From the NCBI RefSeq assembly GCF_000002425.4, contig NC_037261.1, positions 5,349,553 through 5,413,552 on the forward strand: a stretch of DNA of 64,000 bases, written 5' to 3'. A model generated the notes under the pieces. The model was not told the origin of the DNA. It did no database searches and saw nothing but the letters and a program-made list of their open reading frames with translations. Of this stretch, positions 22,016 to 33,560 are shown in pieces; within the stretch, counting starts at the first letter, position 1; each line of letters starts with the position of its first letter. The DNA is from Physcomitrium patens (taxonomy: Eukaryota; Streptophyta; Bryopsida; Funariales; Funariaceae). Both the position numbers and the translations under genes were made by a program.

Positions 22016-22049
22016 GTTATAGAAGATAGAATAGAAATTGCCACAATAA

Positions 22050-23483
22050 AGTTTTAATTCTAATAAAATATTAAATAAATTCTAATTAAATCTTATCAAT
22101 GCTAAATAAGTTTTAATCAAATTTAAAATAAACCTTAAAGAAATTATAAGAAAAACAATAAGAAATCTTAAAGGAGTTGAAAGAAAATCCACAATAAATC
22201 TTGAAAGAATCCTTAAGAAAATTTTAAAAATATTAGAATAATTATAAATATATCTTAATTAAATTTCAATAAATTTTTAATTTAATCCTTGTTAAAATCG
22301 TAAAAAACTTCAATCAAATCCTAGACAAATCTTGAATCCTAAACTCTTAATCAAATCCTAGATAAATCCTACATTCTAGGCCAAATCCTATATAAATCTT
22401 AAATTCTAAATCAAATCCTAAAAAAATCTTGAATCTTGAATCAAATTCTAAAAAAAATTTATATCCTAAATCAAATCCTAATTAATTCAATCTAATCCTA
22501 GTATTGTTTAAAACCTCAATATCTATCAATCAAATTATTGAACTTTCTTAAAAATTAATATTTTTTTCAAAAACTTAGATAGAAATAAGCACATGAAATT
22601 TGAAGATATTTGCTTTTATAAAATAGAAGAAAAATCCTAAAATTTGCTCAGGTATTGGCAAGCCTCTTATTCCAATTTGAATGTTAAATTTCCAATACCA
22701 ATATCACTTTTTTGAACTACTTAATTATTTCTAAATTTCACATACATATAGAAAATCAAGTCCATTATCTTTATATATAAATTTTACCCCTCATTCACTA
22801 GCAGATCGCTATAGATCTTAAAATCCTAATTACCTCTCAAAGTCTAATTTCCAAGACTTCAACCTCTTTGAAATTCAATATCTTTCAATTCAATTATTCA
22901 ATCAAGCTCAAACTTATAGCATACACTTTAAACAACTATTTTCATAAGTCTCCAAAATTTAAACCATAGACCTGCTACCAAACTCACAAAGTTCTCTAAA
23001 ATGTAATATCTTTTTTATTTCACAAATTCTAAAGTCACCAAAAACAACTCTGACTTTGCAAAGCTCTTGTAAAGTCATTATATACTCAAAATCATTCAAA
23101 ATCAATGCTTAAAGAAATCTTTCGAGGTCTACTTTCTAATCTTATTCTTTAATCTACAAAAGAACCTTTGAATTACTATAAGTACTTAGTTTTGTACCTC
23201 AAGGATTGATTTCAATCCTAAGTTGATAACAAATCCTCTTAGATTATCAATTTTTTCTCTTTTAAATTGAATTTTTTTTAAATTCAACTTCTAACTTCCT
23301 TCTATATATACTTATATTCTTTATTTTTTTAATCTACCTTATTTTGCCTTATTTATGGCCTCTTAAAATAAGTAGAAGCCTACTTTATAAAAAGGTAGCA
23401 TTTATACCTTTAGTTTTACTTTCTTTAGGACTATTGTCTATTTACTAAGATAATTTGCTAGAATATTTGAAGTAAGATCTTTT
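22050..23483. repeat. Unassigned AT-rich insert with degenerate direct repeats in A0
   Basis: This stretch has no counterpart in A1. At about 22270-22500 it holds a series of related units such as AATCAAATCCTAGATAAATC, spaced by roughly 30-35 bases and irregular in length. The 3' part has no repeat. Homology to A1 resumes at about 23484 (gtgacaatatgtc). It could be another solo LTR or a local expansion; I could not find clean TG...CA ends or a duplicated target. Confidence 0.5.
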
Positions 23484-23533
23484 ATAAGTGACAATATGTC
23501 AAAAAATAAGTTTATCAAGCTAAAACAGAGACT

Positions 23534-23890
23534 ATGCAACTGAAACCTTGTACAACACCTAATGAAGGTCCTATTCACTCCTCAAAACCCTCTTTTTATT
23601 TTACAATAGATATTAATTTAGAATCTAAATATCATAAAGTCTTTATCTTACTATATTTAAAAGCCTCACCTTATTTTTTAGATGAAGAGTTTGTTAAAAG
23701 ACATAACATATCTTTATTAAAGAAATTAAAAATTATTCATGTAGAAGTCATAGATCATCGTCCATTATCCTTTGGAGATGTTATTCATAAAAATTTTCTT
23801 CTAGAACTAGTAATTGATAATCATAGTATTTTTGTGATATTTAATATCATAAGATTTCTTTCTAATCTAATTATTTTAGATTTATTGTAA
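23534..23890 (+). pseudogene. Protease region of gypsy A0
   Basis: 118 open codons parallel to the A1 protease (32514-33176). Where A1 has ALLDSGASACFLDE, A0 has ILLYLKASPYFLDE, so the catalytic Asp-Ser-Gly is gone. The remaining fold (HVEVIDHRPLSFGDVIHKNF) is well kept. The frame ends at 23888 where A1 continues. Confidence 0.8.
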
Positions 23891-24229
23891 TTAAAAAAGT
23901 ACAATCTTTGAGGAGATTGGATTTTTTATAATCTTGAATTTTCTAAAAGTATAACTAAGAGTATAATTAATCAAATAGAAAATCATAAGTCTAATACAAC
24001 TATTAAATTAGAATTTATCTATTATACTGAACTTATATTTGTAGATATAAGAATTTTTTTGCATATTACAAAAAAAAGATCACCTTGTATCATTTATGCC
24101 ACACATGTTTTTAATAGTAGAAAGACTTCAAATGGCATTCCTAATCAATATCAAGATATTTAAGATTTATTTAAAAAAAAGAATGCAAATAGTCTTTCAA
24201 AAATTGTTCTTGTGATTGTTCAATTGACT

Positions 24230-25600
24230 TTCAAAAAGGATCTCAATTACCATATGGACCAATCTACAGTTTATCATAAAATGAGTTGGCTAAATTCAAA
24301 GAGTATATTAAAAAAAATCTGGCCAAGAATTTCATATGTCATTCCAAATCTCTAATAGGAATTTTAATATTATTTGTGAAGAAAAAAAATAGATCATTGT
24401 AGATATGTATCAATTATTGAATACTCAATAAGATTACCATCAAGAACAAATATCCGCTATTTTTGATATTTGAACTTCTTGATCAATTGAGTTAAGCTAA
24501 GATTTATATAAAAATAGAACTATGAAGGACATATAATCTAGTATATATTAAAAAAAGAGATGAATAGAAGACAATATTTTGAATTAGGTATAGATATTTT
24601 GAATATAATGTCATGCCTTTTAGACTTACAAATATACCGACAACTTTTTAATATCCAATAAATAATATTTTTGAAGAGTTTATGAATGATTTTTTTGTCT
24701 GTTATTTAGATGATATTTTAATTTATTTTAAGAACATTTGAGAACATGAACTTTATGTTTGTCATGTATTACAAAAATTATGAAATGTGGGATTCTATGC
24801 CAAGATAGAAAAGTATATATTTTATAGTACTTTATTTGACTTCTTAGGATACTTCATTTCAAATGACGCTTTTATGATGGATCTTAAAAAAGTTCTAACT
24901 ATTATAGATTAGAAGTTATCAAAAATAGCAAAAAGATGTCAATTTTTTTTTTGGAATTTGTGAATTACTATTAGATCTTTACCAAGGACTTTTTTTTAGT
25001 TGCAATTCAACTTATATATTTGACTTGTAAAGACAAACTTCAATAGAATCAAGAAGCAAAAGCAAGATTTGAAGCTTTGAAGATAGTCTTTATTTTTATA
25101 CCAATCCTGTATTGCATTGATTTTTTTAAGACATTTTTTATAAAAAAAAAATACATCAGACTTTGCTTTGAGTGTTATATTATTAAAAATGGAAATAAAT
25201 GATAAACTTCATCTAATAGCTTTTCATTCCAAAAACTTTTTAATAGCCAAGATCAACTACAAGATCCACAATAAGAACTTTTTGTAATCATGGATTCATT
25301 TAAAAAATGGCACTATTATTTAAAAGGTACTTATATTCTAGTTATTATATATATGGATTATAAGAACCTTAAGTATTTTATGTCAATACATATTTTAAAT
25401 TTTTACTAAATCTATTGGAATATATCTTTATTAAGATTCAAATTCAAGATCACTTATCAACTAAACAAATAAGAAATTTTATCATACATACTTTTTAATT
25501 AATCTTACTTTGCTCTAAAAGAAAGAAATATTACTTTTGATTAATAATAAATAATTTTCTTTAAGCCAAAGCATCTTCATCATCAAATAATAAAATCAAT
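24230..25600 (+). pseudogene. Reverse transcriptase and RNase H of gypsy A0
   Basis: Readable pieces: [17 protein letters not shown]-type block (about 24400-24460); MPFRLTN-type block (about 24611-24640); the catalytic region near 24700 reads CYLDDILIYF; then the thumb (YCKNPEEHE-equivalent) and an RNase H region with YKNLKYFMS (about 25360). Many stops. This copy still has the segment of about 0.57 kb that A1 has lost. Confidence 0.8.
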
Positions 25601-26708
25601 ACTAATTGTTGATTCAATTTTTATTAAGCAAGTTTAATCAAGTATGTCTTTTGATCTTTTTATTTGAAATATTCATAAAAATTCTTTAAAGTTTCATAAT
25701 ATTCCAAGTATGAATTCAAAAATAATCTGCTATATTATGAGAGTTGCTTATATGTTCTAAAAGATGAAGCTCAATTACATACTTTTTAAGCTTATCATGA
25801 CTTTTTAATAGCAGGACATTTAAGATATAATAAGATTTTAAAACTAATATCCAAAGTTTTTTAGTGGCATCAAATGTAAAAGGGAATAAAAGATTTTGTA
25901 TAATTTTATGATGTTTGCTTAAGATCAAAAACTCCTCATTATGAATTTTACGATTTTTTTGGCCATTATCCATTCTAAAAAAACTATGGTCTTTTGTTTT
26001 TATATATTTTATCATGAATCTTTCAATCTTAGATTCTTATGATTTTATATTTCTATAGTAAATTATTTCATCAAAATAGAATATTTTGTACTATGTACAA
26101 AATCTATCATAGATGAAGAATTAGCCAAGCTTTTTCTTAATAACATCTATTGCTATTATGGATTGTCCAAATAATATTTTATTATTTAATATTATATTAA
26201 ATAAGAAAACTCAATTTTTATTAAGATTTTATAAAATACTTTTTAAGATTCTAAAGATAGATATAAAACTATCTTTGGCTTTTCATACTCAAATTGATAG
26301 ACAAACAAAATATGTGAATCAAGTTTTAGAGTAATATTTGAGGTGTACCATTAACTACCAACAAGATGATCAAAAAACTCTTTGGCATAGGCAAAATTTT
26401 CTTATAATAATATGGTAAATTCTTCTATATTATAAATATCTTTTTTTAATAATTATGATTATCATCGACAACTTGATGAGTTGACTTTTCAAAAGTTAAT
26501 AATTTTATAGCAGAAGATTTGATAAATCATTTATTTGAGCTACATACAACAATAAAGATGTGACTAAAAGAAGCTCAAGAAAAAAATAAAAGTAATATGG
26601 ATGCTTATTGCAAGGAATAACCTCATTTCCAAATTGGTGATAAGATATGATTACTTTGTTGTAATATTAAAATTATTTGCCTTTAAAAACTAATTAGATT
26701 GTTATAGA
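25601..26708 (+). pseudogene. Integrase of gypsy A0, up to the E2 insertion
   Basis: Parallel to A1 33960-35080. It includes HFQIGDKI-like and DKLDY-like blocks near 26630-26700 just before the break at 26708. The HHCC and DDE blocks are recognisable only by alignment with A1 and are full of stops. Confidence 0.75.
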
Positions 26709-27683
26709 TGTGAGTTTGCAAATCAATTCACTATTATTTTTGAACAAAAAGATATATTTAGTATACTTAAAATTAAAATATATAGTAATTAGTATAGAAA
26801 TTCTTAGAAAAATAAAAAAATTAGAATGTTATTATAAAAATATAGTCTTAATAAGTCTTGGAGGTAATTCTCTTAGTTAATTTAGTATTTTTATTTATTA
26901 TTGAATATTAAAGATTATGTATTAATATCAATATTTAAATTTTTCTTCTATCTATATGTATTATTTATAAAAAAAAACTATAAATTTTAATTAGTACTTA
27001 GAAGAAGCATAAGAAAGAATCTCATGTCTTTTCAATTAATTACATAGAAAGTAGGATTTATAGTTGATTTAAATTAATTTTATTATTTTAAACAATCAAA
27101 AATATAGGAAAATACAGATTTAAATTGATATCAATATTATAGAAATATAATAAGAATGTTTAAAATTTATTTAGAATTTTTTAGGAATTTTTAGAGCAAT
27201 TTTTAAGATTTAGGTAAAAATAAGTTTTACCACTTTGGAAGCCATTATGAAGAAATTTAGGAAGATTTGAAGGCCGCTCAAGATTCTTAGACTAACTAGA
27301 TATTTTTAAATACCACAATAAAGTAAAAAATGCAAAAATATTGGTTTTACTAGTAGAAAATAGGAGGACTAGTAGTTAGTGTAGTCCTTGTAAGAAGAGA
27401 GGTGCACAAGTCTCTTATGGTTTGTAGCATCTTAAAGGTAGTTAGAAAGATAAGACTAAGGCCTTTTGGCCTCTCTTAGAGATCCATATACACTACTTGT
27501 AAGCCTTAGTAGGGCTCAAATTCTTGATCTCTTAAGCAAGTTTTTTTGAAATAAAAATTATTCACTTAATTTTTTTATTAATTACCTTCTATCTTTAACT
27601 TATCTTAACTTACTCATAATAATTTATATTAATATTTTTTTTTCATTAGAAAGATATAAAAAAAAATTATCCATGTAAAGATA

Positions 27684-27714
<31 letters not shown>

Positions 27715-27908
27715 CGGTAAAAAACTAGTAAATAAACCATGACTAGTTTTGTAGTGTACAATTGTTTGATTGCACTTGTTTCACATATTTTATGTTGTAA
27801 TTTATTTGCTCTTATTCTTACAACTTTTACTTCATACCACCAATTATAAACAATTCTTACTTAAGGCCATCTTATAATTTGGATTGAAAGGTGAAATTTA
27901 CCTTCACA
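26709..27908 (+). mobile_element. Solo LTR E2 (1200 bp)
   Basis: Starts TGTGAGTTTGC and ends CCTTCACA, with a perfect target-site duplication ataga at 26704-26708 and 27909-27913. Homologous to E1 (7359-8701) along its length; E2 is more AT-rich and 143 bp shorter. It separates the A0 integrase from its chromodomain. No coding capacity. Confidence 0.92.
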
Positions 27909-28265
27909 ATAGACTTTGGCCATTTTTCTTATGTGAATAAGTTAATCCAATAGCTTATCAATTACATCTATTAAGATCTATGAAAATCCATCCCATATTT
28001 CATGTATTTTTTTTGAAGCCATATAAGACTAAAAATATTTCAAAAAGAAGACAAATGCCACCACCTCTTATAGAAGTAGATAATAATCAAGAATTTAAGG
28101 TAGAAGAAGTCTTAGGCTTAAGGTGGTGCCAATTTAGGTTGAAATATCTTATTCATTGGTATGGATATGATATTAGTGAACACATATAGGGACTAACAAA
28201 AAATCTTAAAAATGTAGTAGAGAAGATCAAAGCTTTTTATCAAAGACATCTATCAAAATTAAGAT
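27909..28265 (+). pseudogene. Integrase tail and chromodomain of gypsy A0
   Basis: The frame at 27980-28189 reads MKIHPIFHVFFLKPYKTKNI then an acidic segment and FKVEEVLGLRW...LKYLIHWYGYDISEH, a chromodomain with the central HWYGY kept. TGA/TAG stops follow at the next Trp (Trp codon now TAG, at about 28188). In chromoviruses this module steers integration toward marked chromatin. Confidence 0.82.
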
Positions 28266-28870
28266 AAAGGATAGTAAATCTTTACTATAAAAAAAAATAA
28301 ATTATGAAAGGTTACATTTTATTTTTTATCCTTATTTTCTTCTTGAGTTGAATTTGCTAGCTATTAGTTTTTTATCCTTATTTTATATAATTGTGGCATT
28401 AAGTAAATAAAAAACTAATAGCTAGCAAATTCAACTCAAGAGCCATCATTTATTGACTTATCAAATGAAACATTACAATTATTACAACCTTCAAGATGAC
28501 ATAATAGGAATGAACACCTTTAAGAGCAACATATTCTTCTTTAAATAAATGGCAAGTTATAATGCATTTGATATCATAACTTAAAAAAAGAGTCTTGATA
28601 TTTGATCATTTTATTGGAAGTAGGAATGATTCCTAATAGTGCTATAAATATTTTATTTGAAAGAAGTTACAAAAGTCTCAACAATGATTAAATAATAAGG
28701 TGATCTTTCTACCTTGAAATGAGATATTACTGATGGCTAAGAGGACCTATCAACTATCTTCAAATAAAACAAAGATCAGAGTACATAGCAAATATAATTT
28801 GTTACATCTTAGACTTCTTCAACATGTGATCACCACTCCTTGTAGAACTTGTCCTTAGAAAGAGGAATAA
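28266..28870 (+). other. Post-chromodomain region of gypsy A0
   Basis: Parallel to 35428-35991 of A1. It keeps NILFERSYKSLNND-like coding and ends in the purine tract agaaagaggaataa beside the 3' LTR. It holds a perfect inverted repeat not present in A1 (listed separately). Confidence 0.7.
28343..28439. repeat. Perfect 33-bp inverted repeat with 31-nt loop
   Basis: Left arm 28343-28375 starts TTGAGTTGAATTTGCTAGC; right arm 28407-28439 is its exact reverse complement. The right arm is native sequence of the element (A1 has AGATTCAACTCAAGAGCC at the same place). A 17-base direct repeat (TTTTTTATCCTTATTTT) is at 28322-28338 and 28368-28384. The pattern is that of a template-switch event rather than a designed terminator. 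Confidence 0.85.
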
Positions 28871-29416
28871 TGTTATAAACATATATTTATTGTAATTTTT
28901 ATTTAAATAATATAAATAAATAGAAGTAAATAAAAATAGATTAATTTCATAATATCTTCTAAAAAAACTTCTTAAAAGCTTCATAGATGCTATTTTAACT
29001 TTACATGTATTTGTAGTTGATTGATAGGTTAAAAACTTGATCAACAAATTGACCACATGCCACACATATTGATAGCTTGCTAAACAAGTTATATGACATC
29101 TACATAGAAAATTTGCCTTGCAAGTTAAGATGTGTGTTGTACAAAGTTAAAATATTTTGGAGGTTCTATAGAATGTTGTCATATAGCTTTTAGATAGATA
29201 GTATATATAGAGGTAAGAGTGAAGCCTTCTTCAAACTTGTCAATCACTTTCTTATTTTTAGTCTAATATCAAGTGTTTATAATTTTCGTGTCTTTTGGCA
29301 ATAGCCATTCCAAATTCTTTTTAATATACACACTTCTTTATTTCTATTTTTTCATACTTTTTTGAAAAAGTCTCACTTATTTTTTTTTTGCTTTCATCAA
29401 GTTCTTATCCTTGATA
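28871..29416 (+). repeat. 3' LTR of gypsy A0 (546 bp)
   Basis: Starts TGTTATAAACATATA and ends ATCCTTGATA; pairs with 20471-21018. An AGTATATATAG TATA element is at about 29200-29210. Confidence 0.85.
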
Positions 29417-29718
29417 CCATATAGCACACATACATGAAATTTATTTTGTAACTTAGACATGTATTGGAAGTCCTATAAAACATTAATATATAGCTCTTTA
29501 TTAGATAGTATACATAGAAGTAAGAGTGAGTTTTTCTTTATTCTTACTAAGTCATTTTTTCTTCTAATATAATTCCAAGAATCTCTAGTTTTATAATCTT
29601 TAGTAATAATTATTCCAATTTTCTTTTGAATATATGTACTTTCAATTTTTTTTTATTGTGTCTTTTTGATATACATTTTACTTATTTATTTACATGCTTT
29701 GAATTTTTGTCCTTGAAA
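29417..29718 (+). repeat. 5' LTR of gypsy A6, second half
   Basis: Begins mid-LTR (tagcacacatacatgaaa matches the family tggcccacacatagaaaa) right after A0 and ends CCTTGAAA. Completes 20215-20470. Confidence 0.75.
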
Positions 29719-30502
29719 AATTGACAATAGTGCACTTATAAAATGAGAGCTTTGTTTTTTTTTAATTAATAATATATTATTAATTTTTTTAATTAAACAT
29801 AATTATATTAAAAGTTTTGAAATACCTACTTTTAAATTGATACTGGTCTTGAAATTTCCTTTGTTCTTGAGTCTTCTTTTCTATTTTTATTAATTAATAT
29901 TAGATATTTTTTATATTTTTTGTATTATTATAACAAAGCTCATTGAAATAAAGAATGCAATGGTATAAGTATAAGAGCAAATGAAGGAGTTAATGCTTGC
30001 AATGCATCATTTCAATTCATAATTATAAAGTATAACAAAATTAGTTAGAAATGAAGATATAAAGATAATAAAAGATATTGTAATATCTATATATATATAT
30101 ATATATTTATGGAATATTATTCATGCATCAAAGTACCAAAAATTATCTTATGTAGAAAGTTTCATGATAAAAGATCAAAATTTTGATGATTCATGAATCA
30201 AATATGATTGATAATTAAACTTCAACCTCAAAGTTATTCAATTTCAAGGTTATAAGTTATGTTTATTACATCACTTCTTTCAAGTTTTATTTTATTATAG
30301 TTTTGATCTTTTTTTAAATAATGGGATCAAATATTGGAGAATTTGAAGGCTTTTTCAGTAAAATTTTGATTCATATATAGAAAACATGATATAATTTATA
30401 TTAAAATTAACAAGATTTATATTTTGTATCAAAGTATTTAATCAACAATATTAATACAATGCATTTCAAATCTCTTAGTAAGTAAAAATAGATTTGACAA
30501 CA
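29719..30502 (+). pseudogene. Leader and gag remnant of gypsy A6
   Basis: Leader with the conserved attgacaatagtgcactta block, then a decayed gag starting about 29934 (KLIEIKNAMV, LMLAMHHFNS). It contains a (TA)n run at about 30090-30110 and an internal loss of roughly 0.3 kb before AIRFKSLS-like coding at about 30455. It is cut at 30502 by the LTR of A4. Confidence 0.7.
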
Positions 30503-30729
30503 TATCAAGGACATGAATTATAAAACAATCAAAGAATCAATATACTTTTATATCACTTTAAAAAAAATATATTCAAAAATGATATAATATTAAAACTTAA
30601 ATAATTATTTTTAAAGATAAAAAGACTAGAAACTCTTAAAATAAGATTAAGTATAATAAAAGCATTCACAAGAATAAAAATAATATCACTCTTGCTTGTA
30701 TATATACTATTTAACTAGAAGCTACTTGA
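30503..30729 (-). repeat. 3' LTR of gypsy A4, distal half (minus strand)
   Basis: Reverse complement of the A-family LTR from its 3' end (tatcaaggacatgaatt at 30503 matches tgtcaaggacaagaact at 50460). It ends at 30729, where A1 is inserted; continued at 36555-36891. Confidence 0.75.
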
Positions 30730-31287
30730 GGTCATGGACATATACATGTAAGTCAATAATTACATATGTAAATAGGTAGAAGTAAGTAAAAGTAAGTAAA
30801 AATAAGTTAATTCTATAATATTTGATATGGAAGCTTCCTAGAAGCTTCATAGATATTACTTTGACTTTATAGGTGTCTTTAATTCACTTTTTGGGATTAG
30901 AAACGTGGTCAAAAAGTTGGCCATGTGCCACATATGTTATTAGCTTGAAAACCAAGCTAATTATGTGGCCCACACATGGAAAAACTTGCCTTATAAGTCA
31001 AGGCATGTGTCCTACAAAGTCAACATATATTGGAGGTCCTATAGAATGTTGCTACATAGTCCCTAATTAGATAGTATATATAGAGACAAGAGTGTAGCCT
31101 TCTTCACTCTTGTCAACTCCTTTCTTGCTTCCAGTCTAGTTTCAAGGGTCTCTAATTTTCTTGGCTTTTGGCAATAGCCATTCTAGTTTCTTTCTTAATA
31201 TATATATCAAGTTATTTCTATTTTATTATCTTTCTTTGAAAGAAGTCTCACTTATTATTTGTCTTTATGATGTTCTTATCCTTAACA
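30730..31287 (+). repeat. 5' LTR of gypsy A1 (558 bp)
   Basis: Begins GGTCATGGACATATA (first T of TG lost to G) and ends ATCCTTAACA. Paired with 35992-36549. Confidence 0.9.
31075..31083 (+). promoter_or_regulatory. Probable TATA box in the A1 5' LTR
   Basis: TATATATAG lies about 345 bases into the LTR, followed by agacaagagtg. The same motif stands at the same place in the 3' LTR (about 36337-36345) and in A0, A2 and A4. Retrotransposon transcription would start roughly 30 bases downstream. Confidence 0.65.
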
Positions 31288-31499
31288 TATTAACAAGAGT
31301 ACACTTACAATATCAAAGCTTTGTCTAATCTTGATTAAGAGTGGATTACCCCTTTTTTTTGATAAGACATAAGCATATTAAAAGTTGTGAATTACCCTCT
31401 CCTAAACTGATATTATCCTTAGTATTTTCTTTGTTCTCAAGTCCTCTCTTCTATTTGTCTTGAGCAATATTAGACATCTTCTCTTTTCCAAGTGTTATC

Positions 31500-32433
31500 A
31501 TGGTAGAACTTGCTGAAATGAAGAGTACAATGGCACAAATACAAGAGCAATTGAGGGAATTAATGCTTGCGATGCATCAATTCAATTTACTACCACAAGG
31601 AACAATAAAATTGGCAGGAAGTGAAGATATAGAAATGATTGGAGCTCCTTCAACATGTGCACCAAATCATGTCCCTTTTCCTATGGTGGAACGCCCTTTC
31701 AGTGTTAGAAAACCAAGAATTGCCCTATCCAAGAAGTTTGATGGCACTATATCCAAGTTTCGAGGATTTATCACTCAAGAGCAACTTGTGATTGAACTTC
31801 AACATCAAAGCTATCTAACTCCAACATCACAAGTTAGATTCATTGGTATGCTCCTTTCAAGTTCAACATTATCATGGTTTTCATCTTTTTTTGAACGATG
31901 AGATTCAATATTAGATAATCTAGAGGTTTTTTTGGTTGAGTTATGATCCATATATGGAGAACATGATGCAATTTGTGTTGCAACCAATAAGATCCATATT
32001 TTACAATAAGGCAATTGATCAGTAATGTTGTATGCTTCGTAATTTCGACAACTTACAATTGATATCAAGTGGGATGATGCTAGAATTATTAGCCAATTTT
32101 TCTACGGATTACAATATGAGGTAAAAAAATTAATGCTCAACTTACCTGATCCTCAAACATTGAGTCAAGCAATTGACTTTGCTGTGAAGTGTGACAATCG
32201 TCTTTTTGAATTTCTATTTGAGAACAGTACAAGTAGACCTCAATGTAACTATAATTCAATAGCAACACCAATATCTCTTCAACACATACATTCAAAAGTA
32301 GAGGATATGTAAATTGATGCAATACGTTTCAAACCTCTTACTGAGCAAAAAAAAGACTCATCATCGTGAAGAAGGATTGTGCTTATATTGTGGAAAACCT
32401 AAGCACAATGCTCAACATTGTCCAAAGAAATAA
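31500..32433 (+). pseudogene. Gag of gypsy A1, with zinc knuckle
   Basis: Starts MVELAEMKSTMAQIQEQLRE at 31500. The first 133 codons are open and include the capsid-like FDGTISKFRGFITQEQLV block; TGA at 31899-31901 closes the frame, and further stops follow. FRQLTIDIKWDDARIISQFF and LSQAIDFAVKCDNRLFEF continue the protein. The nucleocapsid knuckle is intact at 32380-32421 (CLYCGKPKHNAQHC, C-x2-C-x4-H-x4-C) in another frame. The start is supported by the same codon context in A0. Confidence 0.88.
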
Positions 32434-32513
32434 CGCAATCATAAAATGAGGAATATGGCGATTAAAGGACATAGCATGTTGAAAAACGAATTTGTCCAGC
32501 CACAGTAGGGACC

Positions 32514-33176
32514 ATGTGGCTAGAACCTTATACAATACCTAGTAAAGGTCTTACATTCTCCTCAGAACCCTCTCCATATTTTACGATAAATATTATTCTA
32601 GGACCTAAACATCTCAAAGCCTTTGCCTTACTAGATTCAGGAGCCTCAGCATGTTTCTTAGATGAAAAATTTGCTAAAAGATATAGCATATTTTTAGTAA
32701 AGAAAACTAAATCTGTTCATGTAGAAGTCATAGATGGTCGTCTGTTGTCTTCAAGAGATGTTACTTATGAAACCTTTCCTATAGAAATAGCAACTAATGG
32801 TCATAGTAGCTTTGTAATATTTAATATCATTAGATCTCTTTCTAATCCAGTCATTTTAAGTTTATCATGGCTAAAAAAATATAATCCTAAAATAGATTGG
32901 ACTTCTCGTAGTCTTAACTTTTTTAAAAGTATAACTAAGAGCATAGTTAATCAAGTAAAAAGTCATAAGTCTAGTATAATTAAACCTATATTTATAGGTG
33001 CAAGAACTTTCTTGCATGCTACAAAAGAAGGATCACATTGTGTCATTTATGCCACACTTGTTTCTACTAGTAAAAAGACTTCAAATGGTATTTCAAGCCA
33101 ATATCAAGATTTTCAAGATGTATTTGAGAAGAACAATATGAATATTCTTCCAGAACATCGTTCCTATGACTGCTGA
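32514..33176 (+). CDS. Aspartic protease region of gypsy A1 (220 codons)
   Basis: Open frame with the active-site loop FALLDSGASACFLDE (Asp41-Ser-Gly), followed by HVEVIDGRLLSSRDV and the second conserved strand region IRSLSNPVILSLSWLKKYNPKIDW. It ends at TGA/TAG just before the reverse transcriptase (DC-stop-IDL). The enzyme cuts the Gag-Pol polyprotein. It lies within what was a continuous pol frame, so the first Met is not a native start. Confidence 0.88.
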   Translation: MWLEPYTIPSKGLTFSSEPSPYFTINIILGPKHLKAFALLDSGASACFLDEKFAKRYSIFLVKKTKSVHVEVIDGRLLSSRDVTYETFPIEIATNGHSSFVIFNIIRSLSNPVILSLSWLKKYNPKIDWTSRSLNFFKSITKSIVNQVKSHKSSIIKPIFIGARTFLHATKEGSHCVIYATLVSTSKKTSNGISSQYQDFQDVFEKNNMNILPEHRSYDC

Positions 33177-33560
33177 ATTGACCTGCAAGAATGAACACAA
33201 TTACCATTTGGACCAATCTATAATTTATCTCAAAATGATTTAGCTGAAGTCAAGGAATATATTGAAGAGAATTTGGCCAAGAACTTCATATGCCATTCCA
33301 AATCTCTAGCAAGAGCTCCAATTTTATTTCTAAAGAAAAAAGATGGATCATTGCGGATGTGTGTTGATTATCGAGGACTCAACAAAATCACTATCAAAAA
33401 CAAATACCCGCTACTTTTAATATCTGGACTTCTTCATTAGTTGAATCAAGCTAAGATCTATATAAAAATAGATCTATGGGGAGCATACAATTTGGTATGC
33501 ATCAAAAAAAGAGATGCATTGAAGACTATTTTTCTAACAAGGTATGGACATTTTGAATAC
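33177..33560 (+). pseudogene. Reverse transcriptase N-terminal half of gypsy A1
   Basis: Reads [20 protein letters not shown], then [20 protein letters not shown] and [16 protein letters not shown], the fingers blocks of gypsy reverse transcriptase. It stops at GHFEYNV, where the sequence jumps into RNase H (TNGNR). The palm with the YVDD motif is deleted. Confidence 0.88.

Larger units (their letters stand above)
20471..29416 (+). mobile_element. Gypsy chromovirus A0, decayed but end-to-end
   Basis: LTRs at 20471-21018 and 28871-29416 (548 and 546 bp) enclose gag, protease, reverse transcriptase, RNase H, integrase and chromodomain on the plus strand. Flanks ctatg (20466-20470) and ccata (29417-29421) fit an old target-site duplication with two changes. 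The left and right flanks join to one A-family LTR (A6). Inside are solo LTR E2 and an unassigned AT-rich insert at 22050-23483. Nearly every frame has stops. Confidence 0.85.

Noticed and set aside
22270-22500. CRISPR-like array of repeated units
   Set aside because: Units are irregular in sequence and spacing, there are no distinct spacers, and the context is a eukaryotic retrotransposon.
28343-28439. Rho-independent terminator or microRNA gene
   Set aside because: The stem is perfect and half of it is native retroelement sequence; a template-switch event explains it better. No bacterial context and no miRNA-like mismatches.
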